64,000 nucleotides of DNA from Winogradskyella sp. PG-2 (GTDB lineage: Bacteria; Bacteroidota; Bacteroidia; Flavobacteriales; Flavobacteriaceae). Where the stretch lies: contig NZ_AP014583.1 in assembly GCF_000828715.1 (NCBI RefSeq), positions 3,656,001 to 3,720,000 of the forward strand. The letters are read 5' to 3'. The notes below the pieces were generated by a model that saw only the letters and a list, made by a program, of their open reading frames with translations, did no database searches and had not been told where the DNA came from. The translations under genes were made by a program, and so were the position numbers. Of this stretch, positions 17,632 to 28,255 are shown one piece after another. The number at the start of each line of letters is the position of its first letter. The first letter of the stretch is position 1.

Positions 17632-18855
17632 TTATATTAATTTAAAGACACTAAGAATGCCTTTTACTCCCAAGAATATATTGATTACTTGTATCACTAC
17701 ACCTAATATATTTTGAAGCTTTGAGTTTTTATAAGATCCTAACACTGAAGATTTATTCATTACCCAAAGTAAAAAACCAGCTATTATTGGTAATAACAAG
17801 CCATTAGCAACTTGAGCAAACTTTATAATTTCAATAGATTTAAAACCAATTGTAGAGAATACAACTCCTAAACCTAATATAAACATCCAAACCGCTCTAA
17901 ACTTTCTTGACTTTAAATTAGCAGACCACCCCAAACAACCACAAGCGACAAAAGCCGCAGCTAAAGGTGCAGTTATGGCACTTGTAATACCAGCAGCAAA
18001 TAATCCAATAGAAAGAAAATATTTAGCATTAACACCAAACAAAGGTTCTAAACCTTTAGCCAAGTCTGATGCATTAGAAATCTCTTGATTTGTAATTGAC
18101 GAAGCTGATATCATAATACACATAGACACAATTCCACCTAAAACAACAGCCATAATCGTGTCTTTTCTTGCAAAACTTAAATCACTCTTATTTTTCCATT
18201 TTGTTTTTGCAAGCGAAGCATGCAAGAATAAATTATATGGCACTACAGTAGTACCTATCAAACCAATTATTGTTAAAATACTTCCCTCTGGAAATTTTGG
18301 AACAATTATACTTTTAGCAATTTCTAATAAATTCGGTTTTGTAATAATGGCTGTTGTTAAAAATGCTAGGCTCATCAATAAAACAAGAAAAACTAATACC
18401 TTTTCCAATACTTTATAATTACCTATAAAAAGCAATACAAAAGCAAAAAAGCCAATAGTTAAGCTCATTATATTAAGTTTTAAACTTCCTAATTCCAAAA
18501 TAGGATTACCAAATAATGTTTGCATTCCTAATGCTCCACCACTTATGTTTCCCGCTTCGTATGCAGCATTACCAATAACGATAGCACTCAATATTAAAAT
18601 AATAGCGAAACCACGTATTGCAGGATTCTTAATTTCAGCTCTTATAATTTCTGACAACCCTTTTTGAGACACAATACCTAAGCGTGCAGCCATCTCTTGA
18701 AGCACAACAGTAGCAAATATTGACAACACCATTGCCCACAACAATGCATAACCAAAATTAACACCTGCAAGTGTACAAACTGTAACAGTTCCTGGCCCAA
18801 TAAAAGCTGCAGCAACTAAAGGCCCAGGGCCAATATTCTTAAAAAACTTTTTCAT
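17632..18855 (-). CDS. Nramp-like transporter of the 5-oxoprolinase operon (metal ligands absent)
   Basis: 407 residues with about eleven membrane helices in the Nramp/LeuT fold. In helix 1 the canonical metal-binding D-P-G-N is replaced by G20-P-G-T23 (FIGPGTVTVCT). In helix 6 the canonical M-P-H is V205-P-Y207 (VVPYNLFLHASLAK). So the residues that bind Mn or Fe in true MntH are missing, though the overall family pattern is clear. Directly upstream of pxpA with shared operon structure, it is more likely to carry 5-oxoproline or a related small molecule, or perhaps another cation, than Mn(II). This is inference. Its ATG shares a base with the stop of the DUF2891 gene (TAATG). Confidence 0.85.
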   Translation of the reverse strand: MKKFFKNIGPGPLVAAAFIGPGTVTVCTLAGVNFGYALLWAMVLSIFATVVLQEMAARLGIVSQKGLSEIIRAEIKNPAIRGFAIILILSAIVIGNAAYEAGNISGGALGMQTLFGNPILELGSLKLNIMSLTIGFFAFVLLFIGNYKVLEKVLVFLVLLMSLAFLTTAIITKPNLLEIAKSIIVPKFPEGSILTIIGLIGTTVVPYNLFLHASLAKTKWKNKSDLSFARKDTIMAVVLGGIVSMCIMISASSITNQEISNASDLAKGLEPLFGVNAKYFLSIGLFAAGITSAITAPLAAAFVACGCLGWSANLKSRKFRAVWMFILGLGVVFSTIGFKSIEIIKFAQVANGLLLPIIAGFLLWVMNKSSVLGSYKNSKLQNILGVVIQVINIFLGVKGILSVFKLI

Positions 18856-19988
18856 TAGTCATTTATAGAATTGAGCGCATAAATAGCAAAACTACCTAAC
18901 CAATGACCACCTTCATAGCTATCACCAACTATACTTGGTAAGGAATAATTGATATGTTGGTTAGCCACATTACCAAGATGTTTATATTCTGGTAAATCTT
19001 TAGCAATATAATTTAAACTCCAAGCTCTGGAGAAATTGACACCATCGAGATGAACTAGCTTTCCATCGGTTCTATCTGATACTTCACCTACACCTAATTG
19101 AAATGATTCATCTTTTAGTTGAGGCATAAAATCGTTAACCCAAACTTTAAAATCGTTTAACTCTAAGACACGTTTCATTAAAGCTGCTTCTTCTAAACAA
19201 GGTGATAGAAAATCAAAACCACTAGGTTCCCAACTTATTGGACAATCACTATCATTACTATAAAACTCTTTTGCTCGATTTTCAATTAAAGTCGCCAATT
19301 CTTCGTTATCTAATGTAGCTGCATAGTCATAAGCAAAGCTTAATCCAAAAGCTGTATTTGGATGTTCTCCCACCCTAATCGGGTAATTAAGCTTTGGCAA
19401 AAACTCAATATATTTGTGGACTATTAAATCTGTCAATGGTTGAAGGTTAGCCTCTAATTCTCTAGCTACTTCGCTATCCCACGTGTGTAATTCTTCAGCA
19501 AGTTTTAGTAACCATGCCCAACCATAAGTGCGTTCAAAAGATTTATTATACTGTCCTTCAAAATACAAAAGCTCGTGTTTTATATTCCCTTTAGATATAT
19601 TTTGAAGTAGTTTTTGCTCAATGATGGCTCTATTATCTAATTTAGGAAAATTCTTTAGCAAACTCACCAAACTCCAATGACCATGAACGGCCGAGTGCCA
19701 ATCAAAACAACCATAAAAAGTTGGATGTAACTCTTTAGGTGTTTTTAAGTCAGAATCTCCTCCTATAGTTTGATTAAGTTTATTCGGATATTCAGTATTC
19801 ATACAATGCAGTGGTAGTTGAGTAAGTCTATCTGCCTCCTCTAAATTGAGGATAGGTATCTTAACAATATCAACTTCAACATTAGACTCTGTTATCTCTT
19901 TCTTTACTTCATTACAACTAAGAATTAAAATTCCAAAAAATAATAGGTAATAGTTTTTCATCTGGTTAATCATTTTCGTATATCTCAA
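18855..19988 (-). CDS. DUF2891 family lipoprotein
   Basis: 377 residues as drawn. The likely true start is M6 or M10 (19973 or 19961), since MKNYYLLFFGILILSC is a standard lipoprotein signal with lipobox ILSC. The mature part matches DUF2891: FYGCFDWHSAVHGHWSLV, FERTYGWAWLLKLAEE, HPNTAFGLSFAYDYA and HWLGSFAIYAL. The His- and Trp-rich blocks sit on an all-helical (alpha/alpha barrel-like) pattern. The function of DUF2891 is unknown. The stop and the transporter start overlap (TAATG), so it belongs to the pxp operon as its first gene. Confidence 0.9.
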   Translation of the reverse strand: MRYTKMINQMKNYYLLFFGILILSCNEVKKEITESNVEVDIVKIPILNLEEADRLTQLPLHCMNTEYPNKLNQTIGGDSDLKTPKELHPTFYGCFDWHSAVHGHWSLVSLLKNFPKLDNRAIIEQKLLQNISKGNIKHELLYFEGQYNKSFERTYGWAWLLKLAEELHTWDSEVARELEANLQPLTDLIVHKYIEFLPKLNYPIRVGEHPNTAFGLSFAYDYAATLDNEELATLIENRAKEFYSNDSDCPISWEPSGFDFLSPCLEEAALMKRVLELNDFKVWVNDFMPQLKDESFQLGVGEVSDRTDGKLVHLDGVNFSRAWSLNYIAKDLPEYKHLGNVANQHINYSLPSIVGDSYEGGHWLGSFAIYALNSIND

Positions 19989-20091
19989 AAATACGATATT
20001 TACATTTCATTTTTTTCGACTCTACACTTCTAATTCCTCAATATTATTTATCTTTCAGAATAAATTCAATCGTTATTATCTCAAATAGAAG

Positions 20092-22261
20092 ATGACAGAA
20101 AAAAAAGCAGCAAAAAAAATGGTTAAATACACTTAAGTTTTTAGCAGCATATTTAGTAGCTGCCTGGACATTTCTTCAATTTGTAGATTGGATTCTTAAC
20201 CGTTATAATATTTCACCTCATTGGGTGGACATTTTATTATGGTTATTCTTAGGAATTACTCCATCGCTTCTAATTTACTTTTATCATCAAGAGCGTTTGA
20301 GTAAACGCATATTAAAACTTAGAGAAAAGATTATTATCCCTCTTAATATCATCATTCTCATTATTGCATTATACTTTGGGTTTGGGAATAGTGACCTTGG
20401 CGCTACTACAAAAGAAATTCAATATACAGATGAGCAAGGTCTAGCAAAAAGTGAAACAATTACTAAAGAAGAATTTAGGATTGGTGTACCTATTTATGGT
20501 TTTAAAAATTTAGATAAAGACAAGTCTTTAGATTGGTTAAGATATGGAATAGGACGGTTATTAGAAGAAGATTTACATCAGAATAAGAGCTTAAGTCCTG
20601 ATTTTGGTTTTTATACAAATACATCAACTAAAATTGAGGAGTCTTCTCTATTTAATGACTTTTACATCGATGGTAGTTATAAAAAAGATGGAGATAATTA
20701 TCATATTACTGCTTATAAACGAAAATCTACAAATGGAAAAATACTCAAAGAACAATTGTTTTCAGGCTCAGATTTATTACCGTTAATTGATGAAATAACC
20801 GTTTTTATTACCGAAAACTCAGGCTTTACTGAAACGAAACAATTACGTTACTTAGATTACCCAATTAATGAGTTTATGAGTGACTCTATAGACGCTATTA
20901 AAGAATATCTCAATGGAAATTATAGCAAGGCAGTTACTATTGATAAAAATTTTGCTTTAGCCTACCTAGAATATGCAAAACGATCTCTCAGAGTTAGCCG
21001 TGGCAAATTAGAGGTTCAAGACTTAGCAGATAAAGCATTTGATAACAGAAGCAGATTGCCACTTCAAAAACAGTTAGAAGTACATATACAACATAATTTA
21101 GCTTATGAAAATTTTGATGATGCAGCAGAGCAAGTAAAACTTCAATTAGAAGTCGACCCGCACAATTCATTCTATAATCAAGTTTTATTCAGCATTTACG
21201 GTGAAACCAAACAAACAGATAAATTCTTTGAGTCTTCTGGGAAATTATTTGACATGGATCAGAATCCTGATACAGGAACAAATCTTGCCATAGCAGCAAT
21301 GGTGAGTGGTAATGATGATATGTTAATCAATGAAATTAAAAAATATGAAATAATCAGTCCTAACTTAAAGATTTTTAGGCTTCAGCCACTATTATTTAAA
21401 GGAGAATTCAAAAAAGCTGAAACACTCTTAGAAGATATAAATTCTCCTTACCCAAATTATAAAAACAGAACTAAAGTCTATGATTCTGCTACTCAATATT
21501 TAAAAAAGAATGGTTATGATATTTCGAAATTTAAAAAGTTTGAAGGTTCCTATCGCGCTAGTTTTAATGAACAAGTAAACACCTATTGGATTGAAAATAA
21601 TAGACTCATACAATATATAAAAAATCAAAGAATGCATGCGCTTCTGCCTGCTGGTGAAAATTGTCTTGTTTCTGGATTTATAAATAATGAAACATATAAA
21701 CATAATTTGGTGTTAAATGAATCTGGAAAACCAATAGGGATTAATTTTCAAGAAATCAATAATCGTGATAATATTAACTCTTATTGGTATTGGAAAGAAG
21801 ATGATACTATATTAAAAGCTCATAAGGCCTTTGACAATGGAAATTCCGAAGAAGCCTTAAGGTTATATGAAATTGCTCTTAATAAAAACCCAAAGCATGC
21901 CTATTTATCTAATGCTCTTGGATATTTGAGCTATATAAAAAGTAAAGATTCTATACAAATGCAAAATATAACATTTTCGGGTGATTATGGTCCAAGAAAA
22001 TTTTGGGTAGAAGACGAAAAGTTTTACTATCAACGTAAAGACAATAATACTGAATTGGCAAAGGTTGAATTATTACCAATCTCAGAAAATCGCTATATGG
22101 ATTTAACCAGATTAGGTACGATTATGGCTTTTGAAAAAGATCCATCTGGTAAAATAGCCTCAAAAAGTTATAGCTATATTATTGGAAAAGAATTAGCTTT
22201 TGAATGGAGACATAACATTGGTAACGAAAACGTTTCTAATTACTTTTTAAAAGACGATTAA
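20092..22261 (+). CDS. Membrane-anchored TPR protein with TolB-like N-domain, frameshifted near the start
   Basis: From the ATG at 20092 the frame reads MTEKKAAKK and then stops. In the next frame the protein runs on without interruption: KWLNTLKFLAAYLVAAWTF, LQFVDWILNRYNISPHW and so on to 22261. One extra A in the A8 run at 20112-20119 (or the A-run before it) explains this. The protein has three membrane helices in the first 100 residues. A domain opening RIGVPIYGFKNLDKDKSLDWLRYG recalls TolB/FlgO-like regulatory cyclase neighbours, and TPR-type helical repeats follow (ALRLYEIALNKNPKHAYLSN). Without the indel the only start is an internal GTG at 20225, which would lose the first helix. The gene is probably functional if the indel is an error. 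Confidence 0.75.
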
Positions 22262-23796
22262 CCCAACCAACCCTCACGATCTAAACTACGATACTGAATC
22301 GCTTCACTAATATGAGCTCCCAACACATCATGAGACCCTCCTAAATCTGCAATAGTTCTAGATACTTTTAATATTCTGTCATAAGCTCTAGCAGATAAAT
22401 TTAAGCGTTCCATGGCCGATTTTAATAGTTGTAATGATGCTTCATCTAATTTGCAATATTCACGGATCTGTTTAGTATTCATTTGTGCGTTGTAGTGAAT
22501 ATTCTCTAAATCCTTAAAGCGCTCAGTTTGATTTTCTCTTGCTTTAGTCACACGCCTTCTAATATCTACTGAAGATTCCCCCTTTCTATCATCTGAAAGC
22601 TTCTCAAAAGGTACAGGAGTCACTTCAATGTGTATATCTATTCGGTCTAAAAGTGGTCCAGAAATCTTTCCCATATAACGCTGCATTTCTGCTGGTGAAG
22701 ATGTAATTGGAGAATCTGGATCGTTAAAATAACCACTAGGACTCGGATTCATACTTGCCACCAACATAAATGAAGACGGATAAGTCACAGTAAACTTTGC
22801 TCTAGAGATCGTAACTTCTCTATCTTCAAGCGGCTGACGCATTACTTCTAAAACTTCGCGCTTGAATTCTGGTAATTCATCTAAAAACAAAACTCCATTA
22901 TGAGATAATGAGATTTCGCCTGGCTGAGGGTAGCTTCCTCCGCCTACTAATGCTACATTGCTAATTGTATGATGTGGACTTCTAAACGGTCTCTGAGCCA
23001 TTAATCCTGCATGTGCTTTTACTCTGCCAACTACTGAATGTATTTTTGTAGTTTCCAAAGCCTCATGAAGTGTCATTGGCGGAAGAATAGAAGGTAATCG
23101 TTTTGCTAACATGGTTTTACCTGAACCTGGTGGCCCAATAAGAATGATGTTATGGCCTCCTGCTGCTGCAATTTCCATACAGCGTTTAATACTTTCTTGT
23201 CCTTTTACATCCGCAAAATCAAATTCTGGGAAGTCGAGATTCTTATAAAATTCTTCTCGTGTATTTATTATAGTTTGCTCTAGAGTTTCCCCTTTATCAA
23301 AATGGTTTATGACTTGTGTTATATTATCAATACCATAGACTTTTAAATCATCCACTATTGCAGCTTCTTTTGCATTTTGCATTGGCAATATAAACCCTTT
23401 AAAACCTTCTTCTCTAGCCTTAATAGCAATTGGTAAAGCACCCTTTATAGGTTGTAAGCTTCCATCTAAGGACAACTCACCCATAATTAGGTAATCATCG
23501 AGGTCTTCAGCTTTTATTTGTCCAGAAGCCGCTAGAATACCAATAGCTAAAGTTAAATCATAGGCAGAACCTTCTTTTCGTAAATCAGCTGGCGCCATAT
23601 TGATTGTAATCTTTTTACCCGGAATTCTATAATCGTTATTCTGAAGTGCAGCTGCGATACGATAATTACTTTCTTTTATAGCATTATCAGGTAATCCTAC
23701 TAAGTGATACCCAACACCTTTATCTATGTTAACCTCCACTGTTATTGTTGAAGCTTCTACACCAAAAACGGCACTAGCAAAAACTTTTTTGAGCAT
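22258..23796 (-). CDS. YifB/ComM family Mg-chelatase-like AAA+ ATPase
   Basis: 512 residues. An N-terminal ChlI-like Lon-protease-fold domain (residues 1-190) is followed by a Mg_chelatase AAA+ domain with Walker A GPPGSGKT (221-228), the Walker B region VLFLDELPEF, and a C-terminal ChlI_C domain (RAYDRILKVSRTIADL). ComM, its best-studied relative, is a hexameric helicase that drives branch migration in natural transformation. Whether that holds here is not known. Its 3' end overlaps that of the convergent TPR gene by 4 bases. Confidence 0.95.
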   Translation of the reverse strand: MLKKVFASAVFGVEASTITVEVNIDKGVGYHLVGLPDNAIKESNYRIAAALQNNDYRIPGKKITINMAPADLRKEGSAYDLTLAIGILAASGQIKAEDLDDYLIMGELSLDGSLQPIKGALPIAIKAREEGFKGFILPMQNAKEAAIVDDLKVYGIDNITQVINHFDKGETLEQTIINTREEFYKNLDFPEFDFADVKGQESIKRCMEIAAAGGHNIILIGPPGSGKTMLAKRLPSILPPMTLHEALETTKIHSVVGRVKAHAGLMAQRPFRSPHHTISNVALVGGGSYPQPGEISLSHNGVLFLDELPEFKREVLEVMRQPLEDREVTISRAKFTVTYPSSFMLVASMNPSPSGYFNDPDSPITSSPAEMQRYMGKISGPLLDRIDIHIEVTPVPFEKLSDDRKGESSVDIRRRVTKARENQTERFKDLENIHYNAQMNTKQIREYCKLDEASLQLLKSAMERLNLSARAYDRILKVSRTIADLGGSHDVLGAHISEAIQYRSLDREGWLG

Positions 23797-23962
23797 AAAA
23801 AGATTGATTTTCTTTAAATGTATGGAAAAGGATTGTAATAAAAAACTGACTTAAAATCAATTCGTTTGGCATAAACAAAGAATGCATTTCATCGAATAAT
23901 TGATACGCTTTGTGGATTATATTAAAATTAATTCTATGTTTACCATCCCAAATTTACTCAAT

Positions 23963-24241
23963 ATGAAAAAACAACTACCCCTAATGTTAGTGTTGGCACT
24001 TATCTTTAGTGTAACCTTTTTCGGTTGTTCGCCAGAATCTGAAGCCCTAGAAGAAAGTGCTTGTGATTGCGACAAAGTCACTTATGTTGAATCTAAATAC
24101 CAAGAAGAGACAACTAATGAGTGGCTACTTGAACATTTAGAAACTAATCGTGAAGATGTTCAATGTCAACCTGAAACGGATTATTCAATTCCTCCTGTTG
24201 GAAGTTTGACTAGAGAAGTCCATAGAATTGAGTGTAACTAA
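23963..24241 (+). CDS. Small cysteine-rich lipoprotein
   Basis: 92 residues from the ATG at 23963; an earlier in-frame ATG at 23900 adds 21 residues before the signal peptide and is less likely. The signal MKKQLPLMLVLALIFSVTFFGC ends in a lipobox (FFGC). The mature part is acidic and has five further cysteines (ACDCDK, DVQCQP, RIECN and others), which may form disulfides outside the cell. I recognise no family. A hairpin at 24263-24294 follows. Confidence 0.65.
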   Translation: MKKQLPLMLVLALIFSVTFFGCSPESEALEESACDCDKVTYVESKYQEETTNEWLLEHLETNREDVQCQPETDYSIPPVGSLTREVHRIECN

Positions 24242-24262
24242 CGCTTGTATTACAAAACACAT

Positions 24263-24294
24263 AATAGCTTTGGATTAATTGATTCAAGGCTATT
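24263..24294. terminator. Imperfect bidirectional terminator
   Basis: aatagctttgg (24263-24273) pairs imperfectly with ttcaaggctatt (24283-24294) around an A/T-rich loop, with T-rich DNA on the right. It separates the convergent lipoprotein and YheT-like genes. Confidence 0.45.
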
Positions 24295-24302
24295 GATTGT
24301 TT

Positions 24303-25256
24303 TTAATTTACAAACTCCAAAGCTCTTAGTTCGTTATAATAAATATTCTTCTTAGATATAAATCCAACGTGCCCACCATATTTTGGCATTTCTAAGAATA
24401 GGTTTGGATTCTCTTTTGCTTCCTTTATAGGAAAACAATCAGGAGATAAAAAAGAATCGTTTAGTGCATTGATGATTAAAGATGGTACTTTAATATTTGG
24501 CAGAAATTGCAATGAACTTGCCTTGTCATAATAATCATAAGCATCTGTAAATCCATGTGCTTTTGATGTGTATATATGATCAAAATCTATTAAAGTTTTA
24601 ATTGTGTTTAAATCTGCAGCAGATATGTTGTTAGGAAATTGTAATATTTTAGGTTTTAATTTATCTTTTAAATGTTGTAAAAACCTAATTGCGTAATGTT
24701 TATTTTTAAAACTTAGCAATTCATCACAAGAACCTTTTAAATCACAAGGTACAGAAACTGCAATTACAGCTTTAACTTCCTTAGGCAGCTCATTGCCTTC
24801 GCCTACATATTTTAAAACCATATTTGCTCCAAGACTTATACCTTTTATATAAATTTCATTGTACTGATTTTTAGTCAATACATGTTTTACAACAGAGTCT
24901 AAATCTTCTGTAGCACCAGAGTGATAACTACGATATAATACATTAGGTTCACCACTACAGCCTCTAAAATTAACACCAATAGCATCAATACCATTATCAT
25001 TAAACAGCTTTGCAGTACCAGTAATATATGGGCGTTGTGCATGTCCCTCTAGTCCGTGTAAAAGAATAATGATTTTATTAGATTTCTTCTCTGCATAACT
25101 CCAATCTAAATCTAAAAAATCATTATCGGGTAAGGTGATACGTTCCCTTGTTTGTTCCACTCCACTAACCTTCCTTACCAAACCAGAAAATACTGTAGAC
25201 ACAAAGCTTTTTTTAGCCCAAAATGGTGGTTTATAAGTTGGTTCTAGAATTGGCAT
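24303..25256 (-). CDS. YheT-family alpha/beta hydrolase
   Basis: 317 residues. The fold markers are the oxyanion region ILLHGLEGHAQRPYI, the strand-turn VNFRGCSGEPN, the nucleophile elbow KGISLGANMVLKY with Ser in G-x-S-x-G, the acid region NALNDSFLSPDCFP and the final His in KYGGHVGF. Together these match the COG0429/YheT group of putative esterases. The natural substrate is unknown. The gene is 3 bases past the ade stop in the operon tilS-ade-yheT, all on the minus strand. Confidence 0.9.
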   Translation of the reverse strand: MPILEPTYKPPFWAKKSFVSTVFSGLVRKVSGVEQTRERITLPDNDFLDLDWSYAEKKSNKIIILLHGLEGHAQRPYITGTAKLFNDNGIDAIGVNFRGCSGEPNVLYRSYHSGATEDLDSVVKHVLTKNQYNEIYIKGISLGANMVLKYVGEGNELPKEVKAVIAVSVPCDLKGSCDELLSFKNKHYAIRFLQHLKDKLKPKILQFPNNISAADLNTIKTLIDFDHIYTSKAHGFTDAYDYYDKASSLQFLPNIKVPSLIINALNDSFLSPDCFPIKEAKENPNLFLEMPKYGGHVGFISKKNIYYNELRALEFVN

Positions 25257-25259
25257 GTG

Positions 25260-26882
25260 TTAATTAATTTCTAATGATGTGAATTTAAAACCACTTCCAT
25301 TAAATAACCCTTTGTCACTCAACTTTATAGCCGGAATAACAAGTAATGCCATAAAAGATAGACTCATATATGGTGCATGTAGTTGACTGCCTAATACTTT
25401 TGCCATTTTATCTAATTCAGAATATTGTTTTCCAATCGTTTCTGCATTTTGGTCACTCATAATACCTGCTACGGGAAGTGCAATCACTTTCTCTTCAGAA
25501 TTACTTAAAGCACAAATACCACCTTCATTTTCAATTAAGAGATTTACAGCTTTACAAATTGCTTCATCAGACACTCCAATAGCAATAATATTGTGAGAAT
25601 CGTGCCCAACAGAAGATGCAATCGCGCCTTCTTTAAGTCCGAAGTTTTTGATAAATGCAATAGCTGGTTTATCATTTTGATAGCGATTAACTACCACCAT
25701 TTTTAAAATATCAGTTTTTGTGTTAGAAACCAGATTACCTTCTTCAATAGTACTATTCGCTATAATTTCATTTGTCACTAACTGACCATCTAAACATTCA
25801 ATAACTCGAATTTGTCTTGTACTAGATTCAAATCTAAAATCAGAAACTTGCTTCTTATATGTATTGAAGTTGTTTAGATTTTCAAATTCTACAGGTACAA
25901 TTTTTGAAATACCATTATTAAAAACTAATTCACCATTAATATAGGTTTGTAATGTCTTAAAGTCTTTTAAATCCTTTACTATAATAAAATCAGCAACATC
26001 TCCTTTATTTAATAAACCAATATCTAGATTATAATGCTTTACAGGATTTATACAAGCTGCTTTAAGAACTTTGAATACATCTATACCTTTTGCAACTGAT
26101 CTAGCACAAAGTTGATTAATATGACCTAGCAATAAATCATCAGGATGCTTATCATCACTGCAGAACATCATATTTTCATAATGTACATTTAATAAATCTA
26201 TTAAAGCTTCAAAATTTTTAGCTGCACTACCCTCTCGAATAATCACTTTCATCCCTTTTTGAAGTTTCTCTAAAGCTTCATCATAAGTAAAACATTCATG
26301 ATCCGTTGAAATACCTGCAGAAATATATTTTGTTAAATCATCACCTCCTAGTCCTGGTGCGTGACCATCAATAGGCTTATTATAATATTTTGCCCATTCT
26401 ATTTTTTTCAAAACTTCTGCATCATCATAAATAACTCCAGGATAATTCATCATTTCAGCTAAGTATTTAATTTCTGTATTAGCCATTAATGATTTAATAT
26501 CATCAGAATCTATTACTGCTCCGGCAGATTCAAAATTTGTAGCTGGCACACATGAAGGTGCACCAAAATTGAATTTAAATGGTGTCTGCTTACCGTTTTC
26601 AATCATAAACTCTACACCTTTTACACCAAGTACGTTGGCAATTTCGTGAGGATCTGAAACTGTAGCTACAGTACCATGCTTAACAGCTATTTTCGCAAAC
26701 TCGGAAGGTACAAGCATTGAGCTTTCTATATGAATATGTGCATCAATAAAACCTGGCAAAATAAAGTGGTTTTCTTCGCAGTCTTTTTTTTCAACACTTT
26801 TAATAATACCGCTTGCAATGGTAATTTCTCCCTTGAATATTTTGCGATTAGTTATGTCTACTATATTTCCTTTTAAGATCAA
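25260..26882 (-). CDS. ade: Adenine deaminase
   Basis: 540 residues. It deaminates adenine to hypoxanthine in purine salvage. It belongs to the amidohydrolase superfamily with a metal centre: [20 protein letters not shown] holds the H-x-H pair, followed by [25 protein letters not shown], and [10 protein letters not shown] with later metal ligands. The C-terminal adenine deaminase domain includes [13 protein letters not shown] and GGICALS. Its 3' and 5' neighbours are coupled: the ATG overlaps the tilS stop by 4 bases. Confidence 0.96.
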   Translation of the reverse strand: MILKGNIVDITNRKIFKGEITIASGIIKSVEKKDCEENHFILPGFIDAHIHIESSMLVPSEFAKIAVKHGTVATVSDPHEIANVLGVKGVEFMIENGKQTPFKFNFGAPSCVPATNFESAGAVIDSDDIKSLMANTEIKYLAEMMNYPGVIYDDAEVLKKIEWAKYYNKPIDGHAPGLGGDDLTKYISAGISTDHECFTYDEALEKLQKGMKVIIREGSAAKNFEALIDLLNVHYENMMFCSDDKHPDDLLLGHINQLCARSVAKGIDVFKVLKAACINPVKHYNLDIGLLNKGDVADFIIVKDLKDFKTLQTYINGELVFNNGISKIVPVEFENLNNFNTYKKQVSDFRFESSTRQIRVIECLDGQLVTNEIIANSTIEEGNLVSNTKTDILKMVVVNRYQNDKPAIAFIKNFGLKEGAIASSVGHDSHNIIAIGVSDEAICKAVNLLIENEGGICALSNSEEKVIALPVAGIMSDQNAETIGKQYSELDKMAKVLGSQLHAPYMSLSFMALLVIPAIKLSDKGLFNGSGFKFTSLEIN

Positions 26883-28195
26883 CTTAATTCAATTTTTAAA
26901 ATATCAATGGTTTTATCTTTAACTCTAAACCTATTATCTGCACGCTTTCCTATGACCCAAACAATATTACCTTCTGATGTTAAAACCCAAACACTCTCTT
27001 TTTCAACTAAGGATAATTTTTCGTCTTTTAGGTATTTACTAATTTTCTTTTTCCCTTTCATTCCAAGCGGATGAAAGTAATCTCCTTTTTTCCAAAGTCT
27101 CAACTCTAAAGGAAACTTAAGTTTGTCTTTATCTATGTAAATTTCGTATTTAGATGCAGTAGTAATGGTTTTAACTAGTTCGAATTTTAATCGGCCAATC
27201 GGAATATTTATTGATTCATTTATTTCTTTCACCAAAAGAGATTCTTCACTATGTACCGAAGAAGATAATTCAGTTAAAATTAAATGTTCACGATGTTTCA
27301 CTAATCGATGCGTATTAGATAACACATGCTTACCCGATTGTGCATTCAACAAGCCTACTAGATCATTCCACTCGGTAAAACCAAAACCCTTGAATATCTC
27401 AAACATATATGCCTTAGGATTATTCATCTTTTTGAATTTTGATATCTTATAAGTTATAGCATTTTTATCATGACTTATAGTTGCCTTTTTCTCTAACAAT
27501 TTGATGCTATCCTCAACAATAGAAAATGTATCACCTAAGTTATCAACCGTTTTTCTAAAGTTATTTAATAGGTTTGGATTTACTTCTTTTAGAATCGGAA
27601 TTACCTCGTGTCTTAATTTATTTCTTAAATATTTTCTTGAAGAATTACTACTATCTTCTCTCCAATTAATTTCTTCATGTATAGCATAAAGCATTAATTC
27701 ATCTCTAGAAAATGGCAGCAATGGTCTAACAATATTTTGATTAATTATTGGAATGCCAGTTAATCCATTAAGGCCTGTGCCTCGCATAAAATTGATTAAA
27801 AACGTTTCAATATTATCATCTGCTTGATGTGCAGTGAGTATATAATCGAATTGTAATTGTATTGCCAACTCTGCAAACCAGTTATACCGTAATTCTCGTG
27901 CAGCCATTTGGATTGACAACTTGTTCTCGTCTGCATAAGTCTGCGTATCAAAACTCTGTATAAATACTTCTACTTCTAATTGTTCTGCTAAATCAATAAC
28001 AAATTCTTCGTCTCCATTACTTTCCTCACCTCTTAAGTTAAAGTTGCAATGTGCTAAAGCAAAATTAATATTAGAAGTTTTACATAAATATGTCAAAACT
28101 ACACTGTCAATTCCACCAGAAATAGCAATAACAAGCCTATTTTCTTTTAGAAAAGGTAATTTATTTTTAATATGATGATTAAACGCTTCTCGCAC
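26879..28195 (-). CDS. tilS: tRNA(Ile)-lysidine synthetase
   Basis: 438 residues. TilS adds lysine to C34 of tRNA-Ile(CAU) with ATP so that it reads AUA instead of AUG; it is essential in most bacteria. The PP-loop ATPase motif SGGIDS is at residues 26-31. The block [21 protein letters not shown] and [11 protein letters not shown] are typical, and the C-terminal TilS domain ends with [27 protein letters not shown]. It is the first gene of a three-gene minus-strand operon with ade and the YheT-like hydrolase. Confidence 0.96.
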   Translation of the reverse strand: MREAFNHHIKNKLPFLKENRLVIAISGGIDSVVLTYLCKTSNINFALAHCNFNLRGEESNGDEEFVIDLAEQLEVEVFIQSFDTQTYADENKLSIQMAARELRYNWFAELAIQLQFDYILTAHQADDNIETFLINFMRGTGLNGLTGIPIINQNIVRPLLPFSRDELMLYAIHEEINWREDSSNSSRKYLRNKLRHEVIPILKEVNPNLLNNFRKTVDNLGDTFSIVEDSIKLLEKKATISHDKNAITYKISKFKKMNNPKAYMFEIFKGFGFTEWNDLVGLLNAQSGKHVLSNTHRLVKHREHLILTELSSSVHSEESLLVKEINESINIPIGRLKFELVKTITTASKYEIYIDKDKLKFPLELRLWKKGDYFHPLGMKGKKKISKYLKDEKLSLVEKESVWVLTSEGNIVWVIGKRADNRFRVKDKTIDILKIELS

Positions 28196-28255
28196 AAACC
28201 AAAGTTATTGAAATTAAGGTTTATGCTACAATTAAAGTCTAATTAAATACGAGAA

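Noticed and set aside
17632..18855. Calling the Nramp-like gene mntH (manganese transporter)
   Set aside because: The metal-binding DPGN and MPH motifs are both replaced and the gene is coupled to pxpA.
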